A stretch of DNA of 64,000 nucleotides from AC-32 sp963765785 (GTDB lineage Bacteria; Actinomycetota; Thermoleophilia; Gaiellales; Gaiellaceae). The translations under genes and the position numbers were made by a program. The DNA is taken from positions 186,001 to 250,000 of the forward strand of contig CAVXXW010000009.1 of the NCBI GenBank assembly GCA_963765785.1, given 5' to 3'. Under the pieces are notes generated by a model. It was not told the DNA's origin. It did no database searches and was given only the letters and a program-made list of their open reading frames with translations. Shown here piece by piece: positions 26,312 to 33,962 of this stretch. Within the stretch, counting starts at the first letter, position 1; every line of letters begins with the position of its first letter.

Positions 26312-26521
26312 ACGCCAAGCAGATCGCGTCCGGCTCCAAGCGGCATCAGGGGGTGCGCTGATGGGCCGGGGAGAAAGCCGCAGATGCGCGGCCGTGGCGT
26401 CAGCGTGCGGAAAAACCCGTATCCGAGATGCGTATCGCTGCCGATGGCCCGTGTCACCGGCACGGCAATCATCGGTGACCGGGACGGCGTGTCGGCAGAC
26501 GCGAGTCCCAAGGCCGAGAGG

Positions 26522-26746
26522 ATGACCGTGGTTGCAGGGGCAAGCAATGGCCAAGGACCAGGCAGCGTGAGCCGGCGCGAGCGGTTCACGCTCGCAGCAG
26601 TGCTGGCGGCGACCGCGCTAACAGGGGCCGCAGCGATCGCCGGCCTGACGCGAAGCGTTCCCGCCGCGCCGACTGCGCCGCGGGTCGGCCAGACGATCAC
26701 TCCGGTCGCGCCGGGTCCGCCGCGGCGCGTCGAGCCAGGAGACTGA
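26522..26746 (+). CDS. Small single-helix membrane protein
   Basis: This 74-residue protein has a cytoplasmic N-terminus with SRRERF, one Ala-rich membrane helix (about 24-44) and a short outer tail rich in Pro/Ala/Thr. It is first in a coupled operon with the next small protein, the heme membrane protein, ApbE and a lipoprotein. I do not recognise it; an accessory subunit of the redox complex is the simplest guess. GAGAGG lies directly before the ATG. Confidence 0.55.
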   Translation: MTVVAGASNGQGPGSVSRRERFTLAAVLAATALTGAAAIAGLTRSVPAAPTAPRVGQTITPVAPGPPRRVEPGD

Positions 26747-26747
26747 G

Positions 26748-26966
26748 ATGCGCCCCCTCTGGGCAACCGTCTTGGCGACCTGGGCGCTCTTCGGCGTCCT
26801 CGCCGTGCTGGCCTGGACGCGCCCGCAGCCGGCGACCACACCGCAGCCCATCCCGGGAGCCGTTGTCGTCACCGACAAGAACGGCAAGAGCCATCTCGTC
26901 GTCGTGCCTGGTGGCGCCTCGACGTCGCACGCGACGACGCGAACCTCGCCTGTCGGGGCGGGATGA
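26748..26966 (+). CDS. Small signal-anchor protein
   Basis: This 72-residue protein has an N-terminal hydrophobic helix (5-23) and a Pro/Thr/Gly-rich outer part containing VVVTDKNGKSHLVVVPGG, a probable short beta-hairpin. The ATG follows the previous stop by one base and lies after AGGAGACTGAG. Its stop overlaps the next gene's start (ATGA). Unknown family; it probably belongs to the same membrane redox assembly. Confidence 0.6.
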   Translation: MRPLWATVLATWALFGVLAVLAWTRPQPATTPQPIPGAVVVTDKNGKSHLVVVPGGASTSHATTRTSPVGAG

Positions 26967-27598
26967 TCGCCGCCCAGACAGCCGGTGTGCCAGTGGCCTG
27001 GCTTGTCGCGCGAGCCGCTGGCCTCGTCGCCTTCGCCCTGCTCACGGTCGCCGTCACGCTCGGTCTCGCCATCAGCACCAGGCTGCTCGGCAACAGGCGC
27101 GGCAAGTTGCTGCTCGGCTGGCACCAGACGCTCATGTGGACCGCCCTGGCGATGCTCGTGCTGCACGGGGGCGCGCTCGCAGTCGACCCCATCATGCGCT
27201 TCGGCATCGTCGGCGTGCTCGTGCCCGGCGCGGCGCCTTGGCGGCCCCTGCCCGTCGCCGCCGGCATCGTCACCGGATGGCTCATGCTCGCACTTGCGGC
27301 CTCGTTCCATGTGCGTCGCCGCATCGGTCAGCGCCGCTGGCGCCTCATGCACTACGCCACCTTCGGGGCCTTCGCGTTCGGTCTCTACCATGCCCTCAAC
27401 GTCGGCACCGACCTCGTCGGGACCCGTGGGCTGATCTTTGCCGCGATCGCCGTGGCTCCCGTGGTTTGGCTCGTCTTAGCCCGCATCCTGATGCCACGCC
27501 CGGGAGCGCGACCGGCGCCCGCCCGACCTGCACCGCCGGCACTCTCGAAGACCCAGGCGCCCCTGCCGGAGGGCCACCGCGCTGCGGTGTCGGCATGA
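26963..27598 (+). CDS. Ferric-reductase-like heme membrane protein
   Basis: This 211-residue integral membrane protein has five or six helices. His residues sit within helices as expected for bis-His heme ligation: LLGWHQTLMWTALAMLVLHGG, then AASFHVRRR and LMHYATFGAFAFGLYHALN. This matches the ferric reductase-like transmembrane (FRD/MsrQ-like) domain, without the FAD/NAD cytoplasmic domains of NOX-type enzymes. It should move electrons across the membrane through two hemes. Overlaps of 4 bp (ATGA) join it to both neighbours. The C-terminus is a Pro/Ala-rich cytoplasmic tail. Confidence 0.82.
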   Translation: MIAAQTAGVPVAWLVARAAGLVAFALLTVAVTLGLAISTRLLGNRRGKLLLGWHQTLMWTALAMLVLHGGALAVDPIMRFGIVGVLVPGAAPWRPLPVAAGIVTGWLMLALAASFHVRRRIGQRRWRLMHYATFGAFAFGLYHALNVGTDLVGTRGLIFAAIAVAPVVWLVLARILMPRPGARPAPARPAPPALSKTQAPLPEGHRAAVSA

Positions 27599-28578
27599 CG
27601 CGGGCGCTGAAGCGCGAGTCGTTCCGTGCGATGGGCACGATCTGCGCGGTCGCCGCCACCGCGGAGTCCCGCGACGTGTTCTTGGCCCGGTCGGCGCTCG
27701 ATGCCGCCCGGCGCGAAGTGGCGGCCTGCGAGCTCGCTCTCTCGCGCTTCGACGTGAGCAGCGACCTCTCGCGGCTCAACGGCGCCGAAGGCGCCTGGGT
27801 CGCGGTCGACGAACGGCTCATCGATGGGCTTGCGGCCGCGCTTCGCGCGCGCGCCAACACGCGCGGGCGGTTCGACCCGACGATCCTCCCCGCGCTAGCC
27901 GCAGCCGGATACGACCGCTCCTTCGAGCTGCTCGCGGAGCGACCGGCCAGGCCGCTCGACGACTGGCATGCAGGCGCGCGCATCGACCTCGACCGAGGGT
28001 CGGGTACGGCGCGAGTCGAGCGGGGGGCCGCCGTCGACCTTGGAGGCATCGGGAAAGGCTTCGCCGCGACGCGCGCGCTCGACGCGATGCGCGCGGTGTG
28101 GCCCGCCCTGCCGGGAGCGTTGATCGATCTTGGCGGCGATATCTCGGTCTGGGGCAACCCACCCGAGGGAGGATCGTGGCGCGTGGACATCGCGGACCCA
28201 CGAGTGCCCGACGGCGTGGCCGGAACGCTCGAGCTCGCGAGCGGAGGGGTCGCCACGTCCGGACGGGACAGGCGGCGCTTCGGGCCTGGGGGCCGGCTTC
28301 ATCACCTCATCGACCCGGTGACAGGCGCGCCCGCTGCCGCCGGCCCGCTCTCGGTCACGGTCATCGCCGCGAGCGCCACGGAGGCCGAGGCCCATGCGAC
28401 CGCGCTCGCGATTGCGGAGGTCGACGACGCGCGCGATCAGCTCGCCTCTCGCCCCGACATCTCAGCGCTGTTCTTCCCGCAGATCGGTGAGCCCATCGCG
28501 ATCGGCCGCCTTCCTCTCGTTCGTGTGGGCCGGCGAGCACGGCTCGTGATCACAACGCAGGGAGGACGGTTGCAATGA
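27595..28578 (+). CDS. apbE: FAD:protein FMN transferase
   Basis: This 327-residue enzyme attaches FMN from FAD to a Thr/Ser of target flavoproteins. Conserved segments seen are FRAMGTICAV at the start, LSRFDVSSDLSRLN, GAAVDLGGIGKGFAATRAL, ALIDLGGDISVWG, and HHLIDPVTGAPA with the acidic and Thr/Ser residues of the Mg site. There is no clear signal peptide or lipobox, so it may act in the cytoplasm or the N-terminus may be misjudged. It overlaps the heme membrane gene and the lipoprotein gene by 4 bp each, so its target is likely encoded in this operon. Confidence 0.9.
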   Translation: MTRALKRESFRAMGTICAVAATAESRDVFLARSALDAARREVAACELALSRFDVSSDLSRLNGAEGAWVAVDERLIDGLAAALRARANTRGRFDPTILPALAAAGYDRSFELLAERPARPLDDWHAGARIDLDRGSGTARVERGAAVDLGGIGKGFAATRALDAMRAVWPALPGALIDLGGDISVWGNPPEGGSWRVDIADPRVPDGVAGTLELASGGVATSGRDRRRFGPGGRLHHLIDPVTGAPAAAGPLSVTVIAASATEAEAHATALAIAEVDDARDQLASRPDISALFFPQIGEPIAIGRLPLVRVGRRARLVITTQGGRLQ

Positions 28579-29063
28579 AAGCAAAGGCCTACACACGCTC
28601 CGGAACGTTCGTCGCGATCGTCGCCACGCTGGCGCTCGTGGTCGCTGTCTCGACCGGTTGCGGGGGCGGGGGCGGCGGAGGCGGCGGCGCGGGAGGGGGC
28701 AGTCAGTCGGCCGCCGACTTCATCCGCCAGGTCACGACGCAGTTCTCACGCGGCCAGTCTGGTCGGCTCTGGGACACGCTCCACCCTGCTGACCAGGCCA
28801 TCGTCAGTCGCGCTCGCTACACGACGTGTCAAAGCAACTCCGGCTTCGATCTGCAGAAGTTCAAGGTTCTCGAGACGTATGCCGACCCCGTCGACATCGC
28901 GGGAAAGACGAGTCCCTCGACGGCGGTCTCCGTCCAAGTCACCGCGGACGACGGCGTGACCACGGCGACCATGCACGCCATCAGGCTCAACGGGAAATGG
29001 CGCTGGACCCTGCCGTCCGCCGACTACGCCGCTTATAAGCAAGGAAAGTGTCCTTCGTCCTAG
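28575..29063 (+). CDS. Lipoprotein with possible flavinylation motif
   Basis: This 162-residue lipoprotein has a signal peptide ending VSTGC (Cys29) and a run of Gly, then a compact domain of about 120 residues. Its ending, HAIRLNGKWRWTLP, resembles NTF2/SnoaL-like lipoproteins. Residues 126-132 read DGVTTAT, close to the ApbE target consensus (D-G-x-T/S-S/G-A-T), with Thr132 as the candidate FMN acceptor. The gene is coupled to apbE by an ATGA overlap. This identification is inference: the same segment would form an ordinary beta strand in an NTF2 fold. Confidence 0.7.
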   Translation: MKAKAYTRSGTFVAIVATLALVVAVSTGCGGGGGGGGGAGGGSQSAADFIRQVTTQFSRGQSGRLWDTLHPADQAIVSRARYTTCQSNSGFDLQKFKVLETYADPVDIAGKTSPSTAVSVQVTADDGVTTATMHAIRLNGKWRWTLPSADYAAYKQGKCPSS

Positions 29064-29130
29064 ATTCGTAAGAGGCTGAGGCGCCTAGGCTGCAAGCGTT
29101 CTGCAAGCGGCCGGCTTCCGTGGGCTGCCG

Positions 29131-29175
29131 CGCGGCTCCGCCCCGACGCAGCGTCGCGGCTCCGCCCCGACGCAG
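29131..29175 (+). repeat. 21-bp tandem repeat, two copies
   Basis: CGCGGCTCCGCCCCGACGCAG occurs exactly at 29131-29151 and 29155-29175 (written here with 21 bases counted; period 24). It lies in non-coding sequence between the lipoprotein gene and the tRNA remnant. Confidence 0.7.
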
Positions 29176-29248
29176 CCACTGGCACCCGACTTGGCTTGGA
29201 ACTTGTAGTACGGAGGAATGCGGCGGCACGCAGATGGTCGCTCGAGGC

Positions 29249-29290
29249 GGCTCATAACCCGGAGGTCGCAGGTTCAAATCCTGCCCCGCT
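29249..29290 (+). pseudogene. 3' half of initiator tRNA-fMet (remnant)
   Basis: From the anticodon loop (GGCTCATAACCCGG) through the T arm to the acceptor end, this is identical to the two whole tRNA-fMet genes except for one missing C in the acceptor strand. The 5' half (acceptor strand and D arm) is absent or scrambled. The three bases after it (ACT) match copy 1. It cannot fold as a tRNA. Together with copy 2 it brackets the redox gene cluster, as an attachment-site duplication would. Confidence 0.8.
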
Positions 29291-29296
29291 ACTGAA

Positions 29297-29320
29297 AAAG
29301 CCCTGGTAACTGGGCCTTTT
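29297..29320 (+). terminator. Weak hairpin with T-run after the tRNA remnant
   Basis: GCCC...GGGC arms around an 8-nt loop, with a 5' A-run and a 3' TTTT, mirror the terminator position behind the whole tRNA copies. Confidence 0.45.
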
Positions 29321-29357
29321 GCTTGGACCGCTACGCCGCCGGCGCCGGCCGTGGGCG

Positions 29358-30347
29358 TTAGCCGAGCATTCGCGGCAGGCCGAACTGCGGGAAGACGCCC
29401 GCGCCTGCGAACCATGTCAGCGTGGCGATCCGGTCGCCCTCCAGGGTCAGCACGAACAGCGCGAGCGCGCGACCGGCGTCGGCCGTGGGCGCGGTGAGGT
29501 AGCAACCGAATGCCGGCTGCCCGTTGGCGCGTGTCGGCACGAGCCGCAGCGGCGCGCCTCGGCGCTCGGCTGCACCGCGCAGGAACGCGGCGATTGCCTC
29601 GTGGCCCTGGTAGGCGTGGGGGAGGGGCGGCATCGTCAGCCATGCGTCGGCCGTCAGGAGCCCGACCATGCCGTCCACGTCGCCGCTCTCGACCGCTTCG
29701 GCGAAGCGTCCGACGAGCTCGCGTTCCTCCTTCGAGTCGGGAAGCGCTGCGCGCTCGCGGCCAACGGCCGGGAGGCGCGACTCGAACGCCGCCCGCGCGC
29801 GGCGGAGGAGGCTGTTCACCGCCGTTTCGGTGGTATCGAGCAGCTCGGCGGTTTCTGCGGCGCGAAAGCCGAGCACGTCGCGCAGCACGAGCACCGCGCG
29901 CTGCTCCGGCGGCAGGTGCTGGAGCCCCACGACGAAGGCGAGTGCGATCGCCTCGCGCAGCTCGTAGCGCGCGTCCGGCCCTGGAGCCTCGTCGGGGACG
30001 CCGTCGAGGAGGATGTCAGGGTACGGCTCGAGCCAGAGCGGCTCGTTCCAGCGGGTCGGCTCGGGGAGGTGCGTCACCGGTTGCCCCTCCGCCCGCCGTC
30101 CCTTTGCGCGCAGCGCGTCGACCGCGCGGTTCGTGGCGATCCGATACAGCCAGGTACGGATCGACGACCGCTCCTCGAACTGCTCGAGGCCGCGCCAGGC
30201 AGCGAGGAGCGTCTCCTGGAGCAGATCCTCGGCATCCTGCAGCGACCCGACGATCCGGTAGAGGTGGACCTGGAGCTCACGGCGGTACGGATCGGTGAGC
30301 TCGCGGAAGGCGTCCTCGTCGCCATCGACTCTTCCTTTCACGTGCAT
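29358..30347 (-). CDS. SigG-like ECF sigma factor with SnoaL tail (paralogue 1)
   Basis: This 329-residue sigma factor has sigma region 2 (YRRELQVHLYRIVGSLQDAED...LLAAWRGLEQFEERSSIRTWLYRIATN), region 4 (LPPEQRAVLVLRDVLGFRAAETAELLDTTETAVNSLLRRAR) and a C-terminal SnoaL/NTF2-like domain (about 205-329). The tail is typical of the M. tuberculosis SigG-like group, which lack a standard anti-sigma factor. The ATG at 30347 is favoured because a motif shared with the two paralogues ends 9 nt upstream; a longer frame would overlap the divergent gene. No ribosome-binding site precedes it, suggesting a leaderless mRNA. Confidence 0.88.
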   Translation of the reverse strand: MHVKGRVDGDEDAFRELTDPYRRELQVHLYRIVGSLQDAEDLLQETLLAAWRGLEQFEERSSIRTWLYRIATNRAVDALRAKGRRAEGQPVTHLPEPTRWNEPLWLEPYPDILLDGVPDEAPGPDARYELREAIALAFVVGLQHLPPEQRAVLVLRDVLGFRAAETAELLDTTETAVNSLLRRARAAFESRLPAVGRERAALPDSKEERELVGRFAEAVESGDVDGMVGLLTADAWLTMPPLPHAYQGHEAIAAFLRGAAERRGAPLRLVPTRANGQPAFGCYLTAPTADAGRALALFVLTLEGDRIATLTWFAGAGVFPQFGLPRMLG

Positions 30348-30356
30348 GCAGGTACC

Positions 30357-30382
30357 GACGCCGAGCCAGTCAGAAACTCGTC
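30357..30382 (-). promoter_or_regulatory. Putative ECF promoter (copy 1)
   Basis: On the minus strand it reads GACGAGTT, 13 nt, GCGTC, ending 9 nt before the sigma gene start at 30347. Same architecture as the copies at 31048, 37138 and 38288. Confidence 0.65.
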
Positions 30383-30451
30383 GCCCAGTTTTCGCTCCCG
30401 CCGACGACTGTACGAACACGGCAGGGAAAACGCGTTGAAGGGAGAGCCGAG

Positions 30452-31027
30452 ATGGCAAGGTTGGTGGTCAGCGAAGAAGTGTCGCTCGACGGTGTCGTGC
30501 AGGATCCGACCGGCGAGGAGGGGTTCCGACACGGCGGCTGGTTCAACGCGGTCGGCGACGAGACGCGCCGGGCGTGGGCCGAGGTCAAGACCCGGGAGGC
30601 GTTCGCGGCAACCGCGCTCCTGCACGGACGCAAGACCGACGAGTGGTTCGGCTCGCGGTGGTCGAGTCGGGAGGGCGCGTGGGCGGACCGGTTGAACAGC
30701 CTGCCGAAGTACGTCGTATCGTCCAAGCTCATCGATCCGGTGTGGGGCAACTCGACGGTACTGCAGGGCGACGTCGTGCGCGAGGTCACGCGGCTGAAGC
30801 GGGAGCTCGACGGCGAGCTCGTCGTCTTCGCCAGCCGGCCGCTCGCGCAGACGCTGCTGGAGCACGACCTCGTCGACGAGGTGCGACTGACGGTGTACCC
30901 CGTCGTGCTCGGCGACGGCGAGCTCCTGTTCGCCGAGCTGAGCGACCAGCGGCCGCTGCGCCTCCTCGACGCGCGGATGCTCGGCGACGGTCTCGCACAG
31001 CTCTACTACGAACGGGCGCGTGGCTGA
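30452..31027 (+). CDS. RibD/dihydrofolate-reductase-like protein
   Basis: This 191-residue protein has the DHFR/RibD C-terminal fold: VVSEEVSLDGVVQDP at the start, ALLHGRKTDEWF, YVVSSKL, LKRELDGELVVFASRPLAQTLLEHDLVDEVRLTVYPVVLG at the end. Such YwjB-like reductases are widespread in actinobacteria and often sit beside ECF sigma genes; they probably reduce a pterin-like or other substrate with NADPH, but the true substrate is unknown. AAGGGAGAG precedes the ATG. It is divergent from sigma paralogue 1 and upstream of paralogue 2. Confidence 0.85.
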   Translation: MARLVVSEEVSLDGVVQDPTGEEGFRHGGWFNAVGDETRRAWAEVKTREAFAATALLHGRKTDEWFGSRWSSREGAWADRLNSLPKYVVSSKLIDPVWGNSTVLQGDVVREVTRLKRELDGELVVFASRPLAQTLLEHDLVDEVRLTVYPVVLGDGELLFAELSDQRPLRLLDARMLGDGLAQLYYERARG

Positions 31028-31047
31028 CACTGTAGGTCGGCGTCAGC

Positions 31048-31073
31048 GATGAGTTTCTCGCCTCCCGGCCGTC
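31048..31073 (+). promoter_or_regulatory. Putative ECF promoter (copy 2)
   Basis: It reads GATGAGTT, 13 nt, CCGTC, then 8 nt and a GTG start codon at 31082. The ATG at 31049 that would open a longer frame is part of the -35-like box. Confidence 0.7.
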
Positions 31074-31081
31074 ATATCTTC

Positions 31082-32128
31082 GTGACGACTGTCTCCGCAG
31101 TAGGTGTCTCTCGGAGTGAGGGCGAGCTCTGGTCGCGTGCGCTGCGCGGGGACGGAGATGCGTTCGTTGCGGCGGCCGGCCGGTACCGGCGCGAGCTCGA
31201 GGTGCACGCCTACCGGATGCTGGGCTCGGCCGAGGATGCCGAGGACATCGTCCAGGAAACGTTCCTGCGTGCGTGGCGGCGGCGGGAGACGTACGTCGGA
31301 AAGGCGACGCTGCGCGCCTGGCTCTACGGGATCGCGACCAATGCGTCGCTCGACCTGCTCGAGCGCAAGTCGCGGCGTCTGTTGCCGCACCTGCTGAGCG
31401 AGCCGGCCGACCCGGACGTGGTACCCGCGGCAACCGAAGAGGTGACCTGGCTGGAGCCGTACCCCGACCGGTTGCTCGACGAGGTCGTCAGCGGCGAGGA
31501 CTCGCCCGACGAGGCGATTGTCGCCCGGGAGACGGTCGAGCTTGCGTTCCTGGTCGCGATTCAGCAACTGCCTCCCCGGCAAAGGGCGGTGCTGATCCTC
31601 CGCGATGTGATCGGGTGGAGCGCGCGCGAGACGGCGGCGATGCTGGAGATGTCCGTGGTCGCAGGCAACAGCGCGCTACAGCGAGCTCGCGAGACGCTGC
31701 GGGAGCACTTGCCGGAACGCCGCGACGACTGGCGTGCGGCGCCCGCTTCGGACCCTGTCGAGCAGGATGTGCTCGAGCGCTACATGGAGGCCTGGAAGCG
31801 CACCGACGTCCAGGCGCTTGCCGCGCTCCTGAAGGAGGACGCGCACCTGACGATGCCGCCGTCCCCGGCTTGGGTCTTCGGACGCGACGCGATCGCGCGC
31901 TTCTTCGCCAACTATCCGTTTCGCCCGACCGCGCGCCGGCATCTGCACGTGCCGACGCGTGCGAACCGCCAGCCGGCGTACGCCGTCTTCCTGCAGGGCG
32001 AGCCGGGCGCTCCGCCCTCGCCGTTCGCGCTCGAGGTGCTGCGGATCGAGGACGGGCTGATCGCAGAGATCCACTACTTCCTGCAGCCGGAGCTCCTTGG
32101 GCGGTTTTCGGTCGCGCCGCCCGCATGA
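31082..32128 (+). CDS. SigG-like ECF sigma factor with SnoaL tail (paralogue 2)
   Basis: This 348-residue sigma factor has region 2 (YRRELEVHAYRMLGSAEDAEDIVQETFLRAW...LRAWLYGIATN), region 4 (LPPRQRAVLILRDVIGWSARETAAMLEMSVVAGNSALQRAR) and a C-terminal SnoaL-like domain with HVPTRANRQPAYAVF. I place the start at GTG 31082, 8 nt after the shared promoter-like motif, instead of the ATG at 31049, which lies inside that motif. No ribosome-binding sequence is present, consistent with a leaderless transcript. It overlaps the cupin gene by 4 bp (ATGA). Confidence 0.88.
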   Translation: MTTVSAVGVSRSEGELWSRALRGDGDAFVAAAGRYRRELEVHAYRMLGSAEDAEDIVQETFLRAWRRRETYVGKATLRAWLYGIATNASLDLLERKSRRLLPHLLSEPADPDVVPAATEEVTWLEPYPDRLLDEVVSGEDSPDEAIVARETVELAFLVAIQQLPPRQRAVLILRDVIGWSARETAAMLEMSVVAGNSALQRARETLREHLPERRDDWRAAPASDPVEQDVLERYMEAWKRTDVQALAALLKEDAHLTMPPSPAWVFGRDAIARFFANYPFRPTARRHLHVPTRANRQPAYAVFLQGEPGAPPSPFALEVLRIEDGLIAEIHYFLQPELLGRFSVAPPA

Positions 32129-32421
32129 GCTGCGACGGGGAACTCGACCTCGAGCGGCTCGCAGGGGACTCCATCCACTTTCGCCGGCGCGTGGTCGAGC
32201 TGGCACCCGAGGAGGAGTTGCGCATCGACGCCGGCTCTTGGCGGGATGCGATCGTCTTCGTGGAAACCGGCGCGGTCGAGCTGGAGTGTGTCGCCGGTGA
32301 GTGCCGGCGGTTTGCCAGCGGGGCCGTCCTCTGCTTCCGGCCGCCGGTTCGCTTTCTCCGCAACAGCGGCAGCGAGTCGGCGCGGTTGATCGCGATCTCG
32401 CGGCGCAGACCCGCCGGTTAG
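32125..32421 (+). CDS. Small cupin-like protein
   Basis: This 98-residue beta-rich protein looks like a single small cupin barrel: HFRRRVVELAPEEELRIDAG, VFVETGAVELECVAGECRRF, GAVLCFRPPVRFLRNSGSE, ARLIAISRR. Metal-binding His residues of classical cupins are mostly missing. It is coupled by an ATGA overlap to sigma paralogue 2, so a role in modulating or responding with that sigma factor is possible. Confidence 0.7.
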   Translation: MSCDGELDLERLAGDSIHFRRRVVELAPEEELRIDAGSWRDAIVFVETGAVELECVAGECRRFASGAVLCFRPPVRFLRNSGSESARLIAISRRRPAG

Positions 32422-32476
32422 TCCCTGGACCTCCCGCCGTCACACCAGTGACGACGAATTCGAACGGGAGGTTCTC

Positions 32477-33961
32477 GTGATCGCTCTAGCCCAATCACCG
32501 ACTAACGAAGAGACCGTCCATCGGTGGCGCGCCTTCGCCGTGCTCGCAGTCTCTTACTTCATGACGATCGTCGACCTGGCCATCGTGAACGTGGCCTTGC
32601 CGACGATCGGACGCGAGCTCCATTTCAGCGAGACGAACCTCCAGTGGGTCGTCACCGCGTACGCGTTGACGTTCGGCGGCTTCCTGCTCCTCGGCGGCCG
32701 CGCGGCAGACCTGCTCGGGCGGCGGAGAATCATGATGATCGGTCTTGCGATCTTCACCGTCGCTTCGCTCGCCTGCGCGCTGGCGACCACCGACTGGTTC
32801 CTGATCGTGATGCGCGGGGTCCAGGGCCTCGGAGCGGCGATCGTGTTGCCGGCCGCGTTGTCGATCGTGATGAACATCTTCCCGGAGGGCGCCGAGCGGA
32901 ACAAGGCGCTCGGAGCGTGGGGCGCCGTCGCGGCGAGCGGCGGGACCGCCGGCCTGATCCTGGGCGGCCTGCTGACCCGTTACCTCGGCTGGGAGTACAT
33001 CTTCTTCCTCAACGTCCCGATCGGGATGGCGGCGCTGCTGCTCGCGCCGCGGATCGTCCCCGAAAGCAGGCTCGAGACGACCCGGCGCCGCTACGACCCG
33101 TTCGGCGCGGTCACCGTCACCGCCGGACTGCTGGTCGCCGTCTACGCGCTCTCGCAGGCGCCGCAGTACGGCTGGGCCAGCGCGAGGACGATCTTGCTGA
33201 TCGCGCTCGCCGCAGTGCTCGTGCTCTCCTTCCTCGCGATCGAGATGCGGGTCGAGGCGCCGCTGCTGCCGCTGCGGATCTTCCGGCTGCCGACGGTCGC
33301 CGGCGCGAACGGCGTCGGGCTCCTGCTCGGCGGCAGCTTCTTCGCCTACATCTTCGTCGGCACTCTCTACATGCAGCAGGTGCTCCGTTACTCGGCGCTC
33401 CAGACCGGGCTCGCCTGGCTAGCCGCGTCGGTTACCTCGGTCGCACTCGCCGGCCTCTCCCAGGCGCTCGTGACCCGCGTCTCGGCCAAGCTCGTGATGG
33501 CGTTCGGGATGGGGCTGATCGGCGGCGGCATCATCTGGACGGCCGCGGCGCCGGTGGACGGCCGCTTCTGGTCAGATCTCGCCGGACCGTTCTTCGTGGT
33601 CGGCGCGGGCACGGCGTTTGCGTTCATCCCCGTCTCGATCGCCGCGCTCGCCGGCATCGCCGAGCGAGAAGCCGGACTCGCCTCGGGCCTGCTCAACACC
33701 TCACAGCAGGTCGGCGGGGCGATCGGCGTCGCGATCGCCTCGACCGTCGCGGCCACGCACTTCAAGACGCTCGTCGACTCCGGCTCCGCCGCTCCGGCTG
33801 CACTGACCGGCGGCTTCCAGTGGGCCTTCTCGGTCTGCGGAGCGATCGGGCTCGCCGCGGTCCCGGTCACTTTCCTGCTCGTCCGCAACCGCGACCTTGC
33901 TCCCGCGGCAACGGCGCAGCCTGCCCTGTCCACCGAGTCAACCCAGCGAAAGGCGGCTTGA
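32477..33961 (+). CDS. MFS drug exporter, DHA2 (EmrB/QacA) type, copy 1
   Basis: This 494-residue protein has about 14 membrane helices. It shows MTIVDLAIVNVALPTIGREL in TM1, LTFGGFLLLGGRAADLLGRRR (motif A) between TM2 and TM3, and RGVQGLGAAIVLPAALSI (motif C-like). DHA2 exporters use the proton gradient to expel lipophilic drugs or other compounds. The GTG at 32477 follows GGGAGG. The DUF899 gene starts 2 bp past its stop. It is clearly related to the exporter at 38373. Confidence 0.9.
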   Translation: MIALAQSPTNEETVHRWRAFAVLAVSYFMTIVDLAIVNVALPTIGRELHFSETNLQWVVTAYALTFGGFLLLGGRAADLLGRRRIMMIGLAIFTVASLACALATTDWFLIVMRGVQGLGAAIVLPAALSIVMNIFPEGAERNKALGAWGAVAASGGTAGLILGGLLTRYLGWEYIFFLNVPIGMAALLLAPRIVPESRLETTRRRYDPFGAVTVTAGLLVAVYALSQAPQYGWASARTILLIALAAVLVLSFLAIEMRVEAPLLPLRIFRLPTVAGANGVGLLLGGSFFAYIFVGTLYMQQVLRYSALQTGLAWLAASVTSVALAGLSQALVTRVSAKLVMAFGMGLIGGGIIWTAAAPVDGRFWSDLAGPFFVVGAGTAFAFIPVSIAALAGIAEREAGLASGLLNTSQQVGGAIGVAIASTVAATHFKTLVDSGSAAPAALTGGFQWAFSVCGAIGLAAVPVTFLLVRNRDLAPAATAQPALSTESTQRKAA

Positions 33962-33962
33962 G

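Noticed and set aside
16283..29290. Prophage or transposon between the tRNA copies
   Set aside because: No integrase, transposase, inverted terminal repeats or phage structural genes are seen; only the tRNA repeats support mobility.
29225..29293. Third functional initiator tRNA
   Set aside because: The 5' half is missing and one acceptor base is deleted; it cannot form the cloverleaf.
31049..31081. ATG 31049 as the start of sigma paralogue 2
   Set aside because: The ATG is part of the GATGAGTT box shared with the other sigma genes, and the first 11 codons have no counterpart in the paralogues.
32455..32480. Possible ECF motif (GACGAATT...CTCGT) before the first exporter
   Set aside because: Spacing is right but the second box is not CGTC, and a normal ribosome-binding site with leader is present; too weak to claim.
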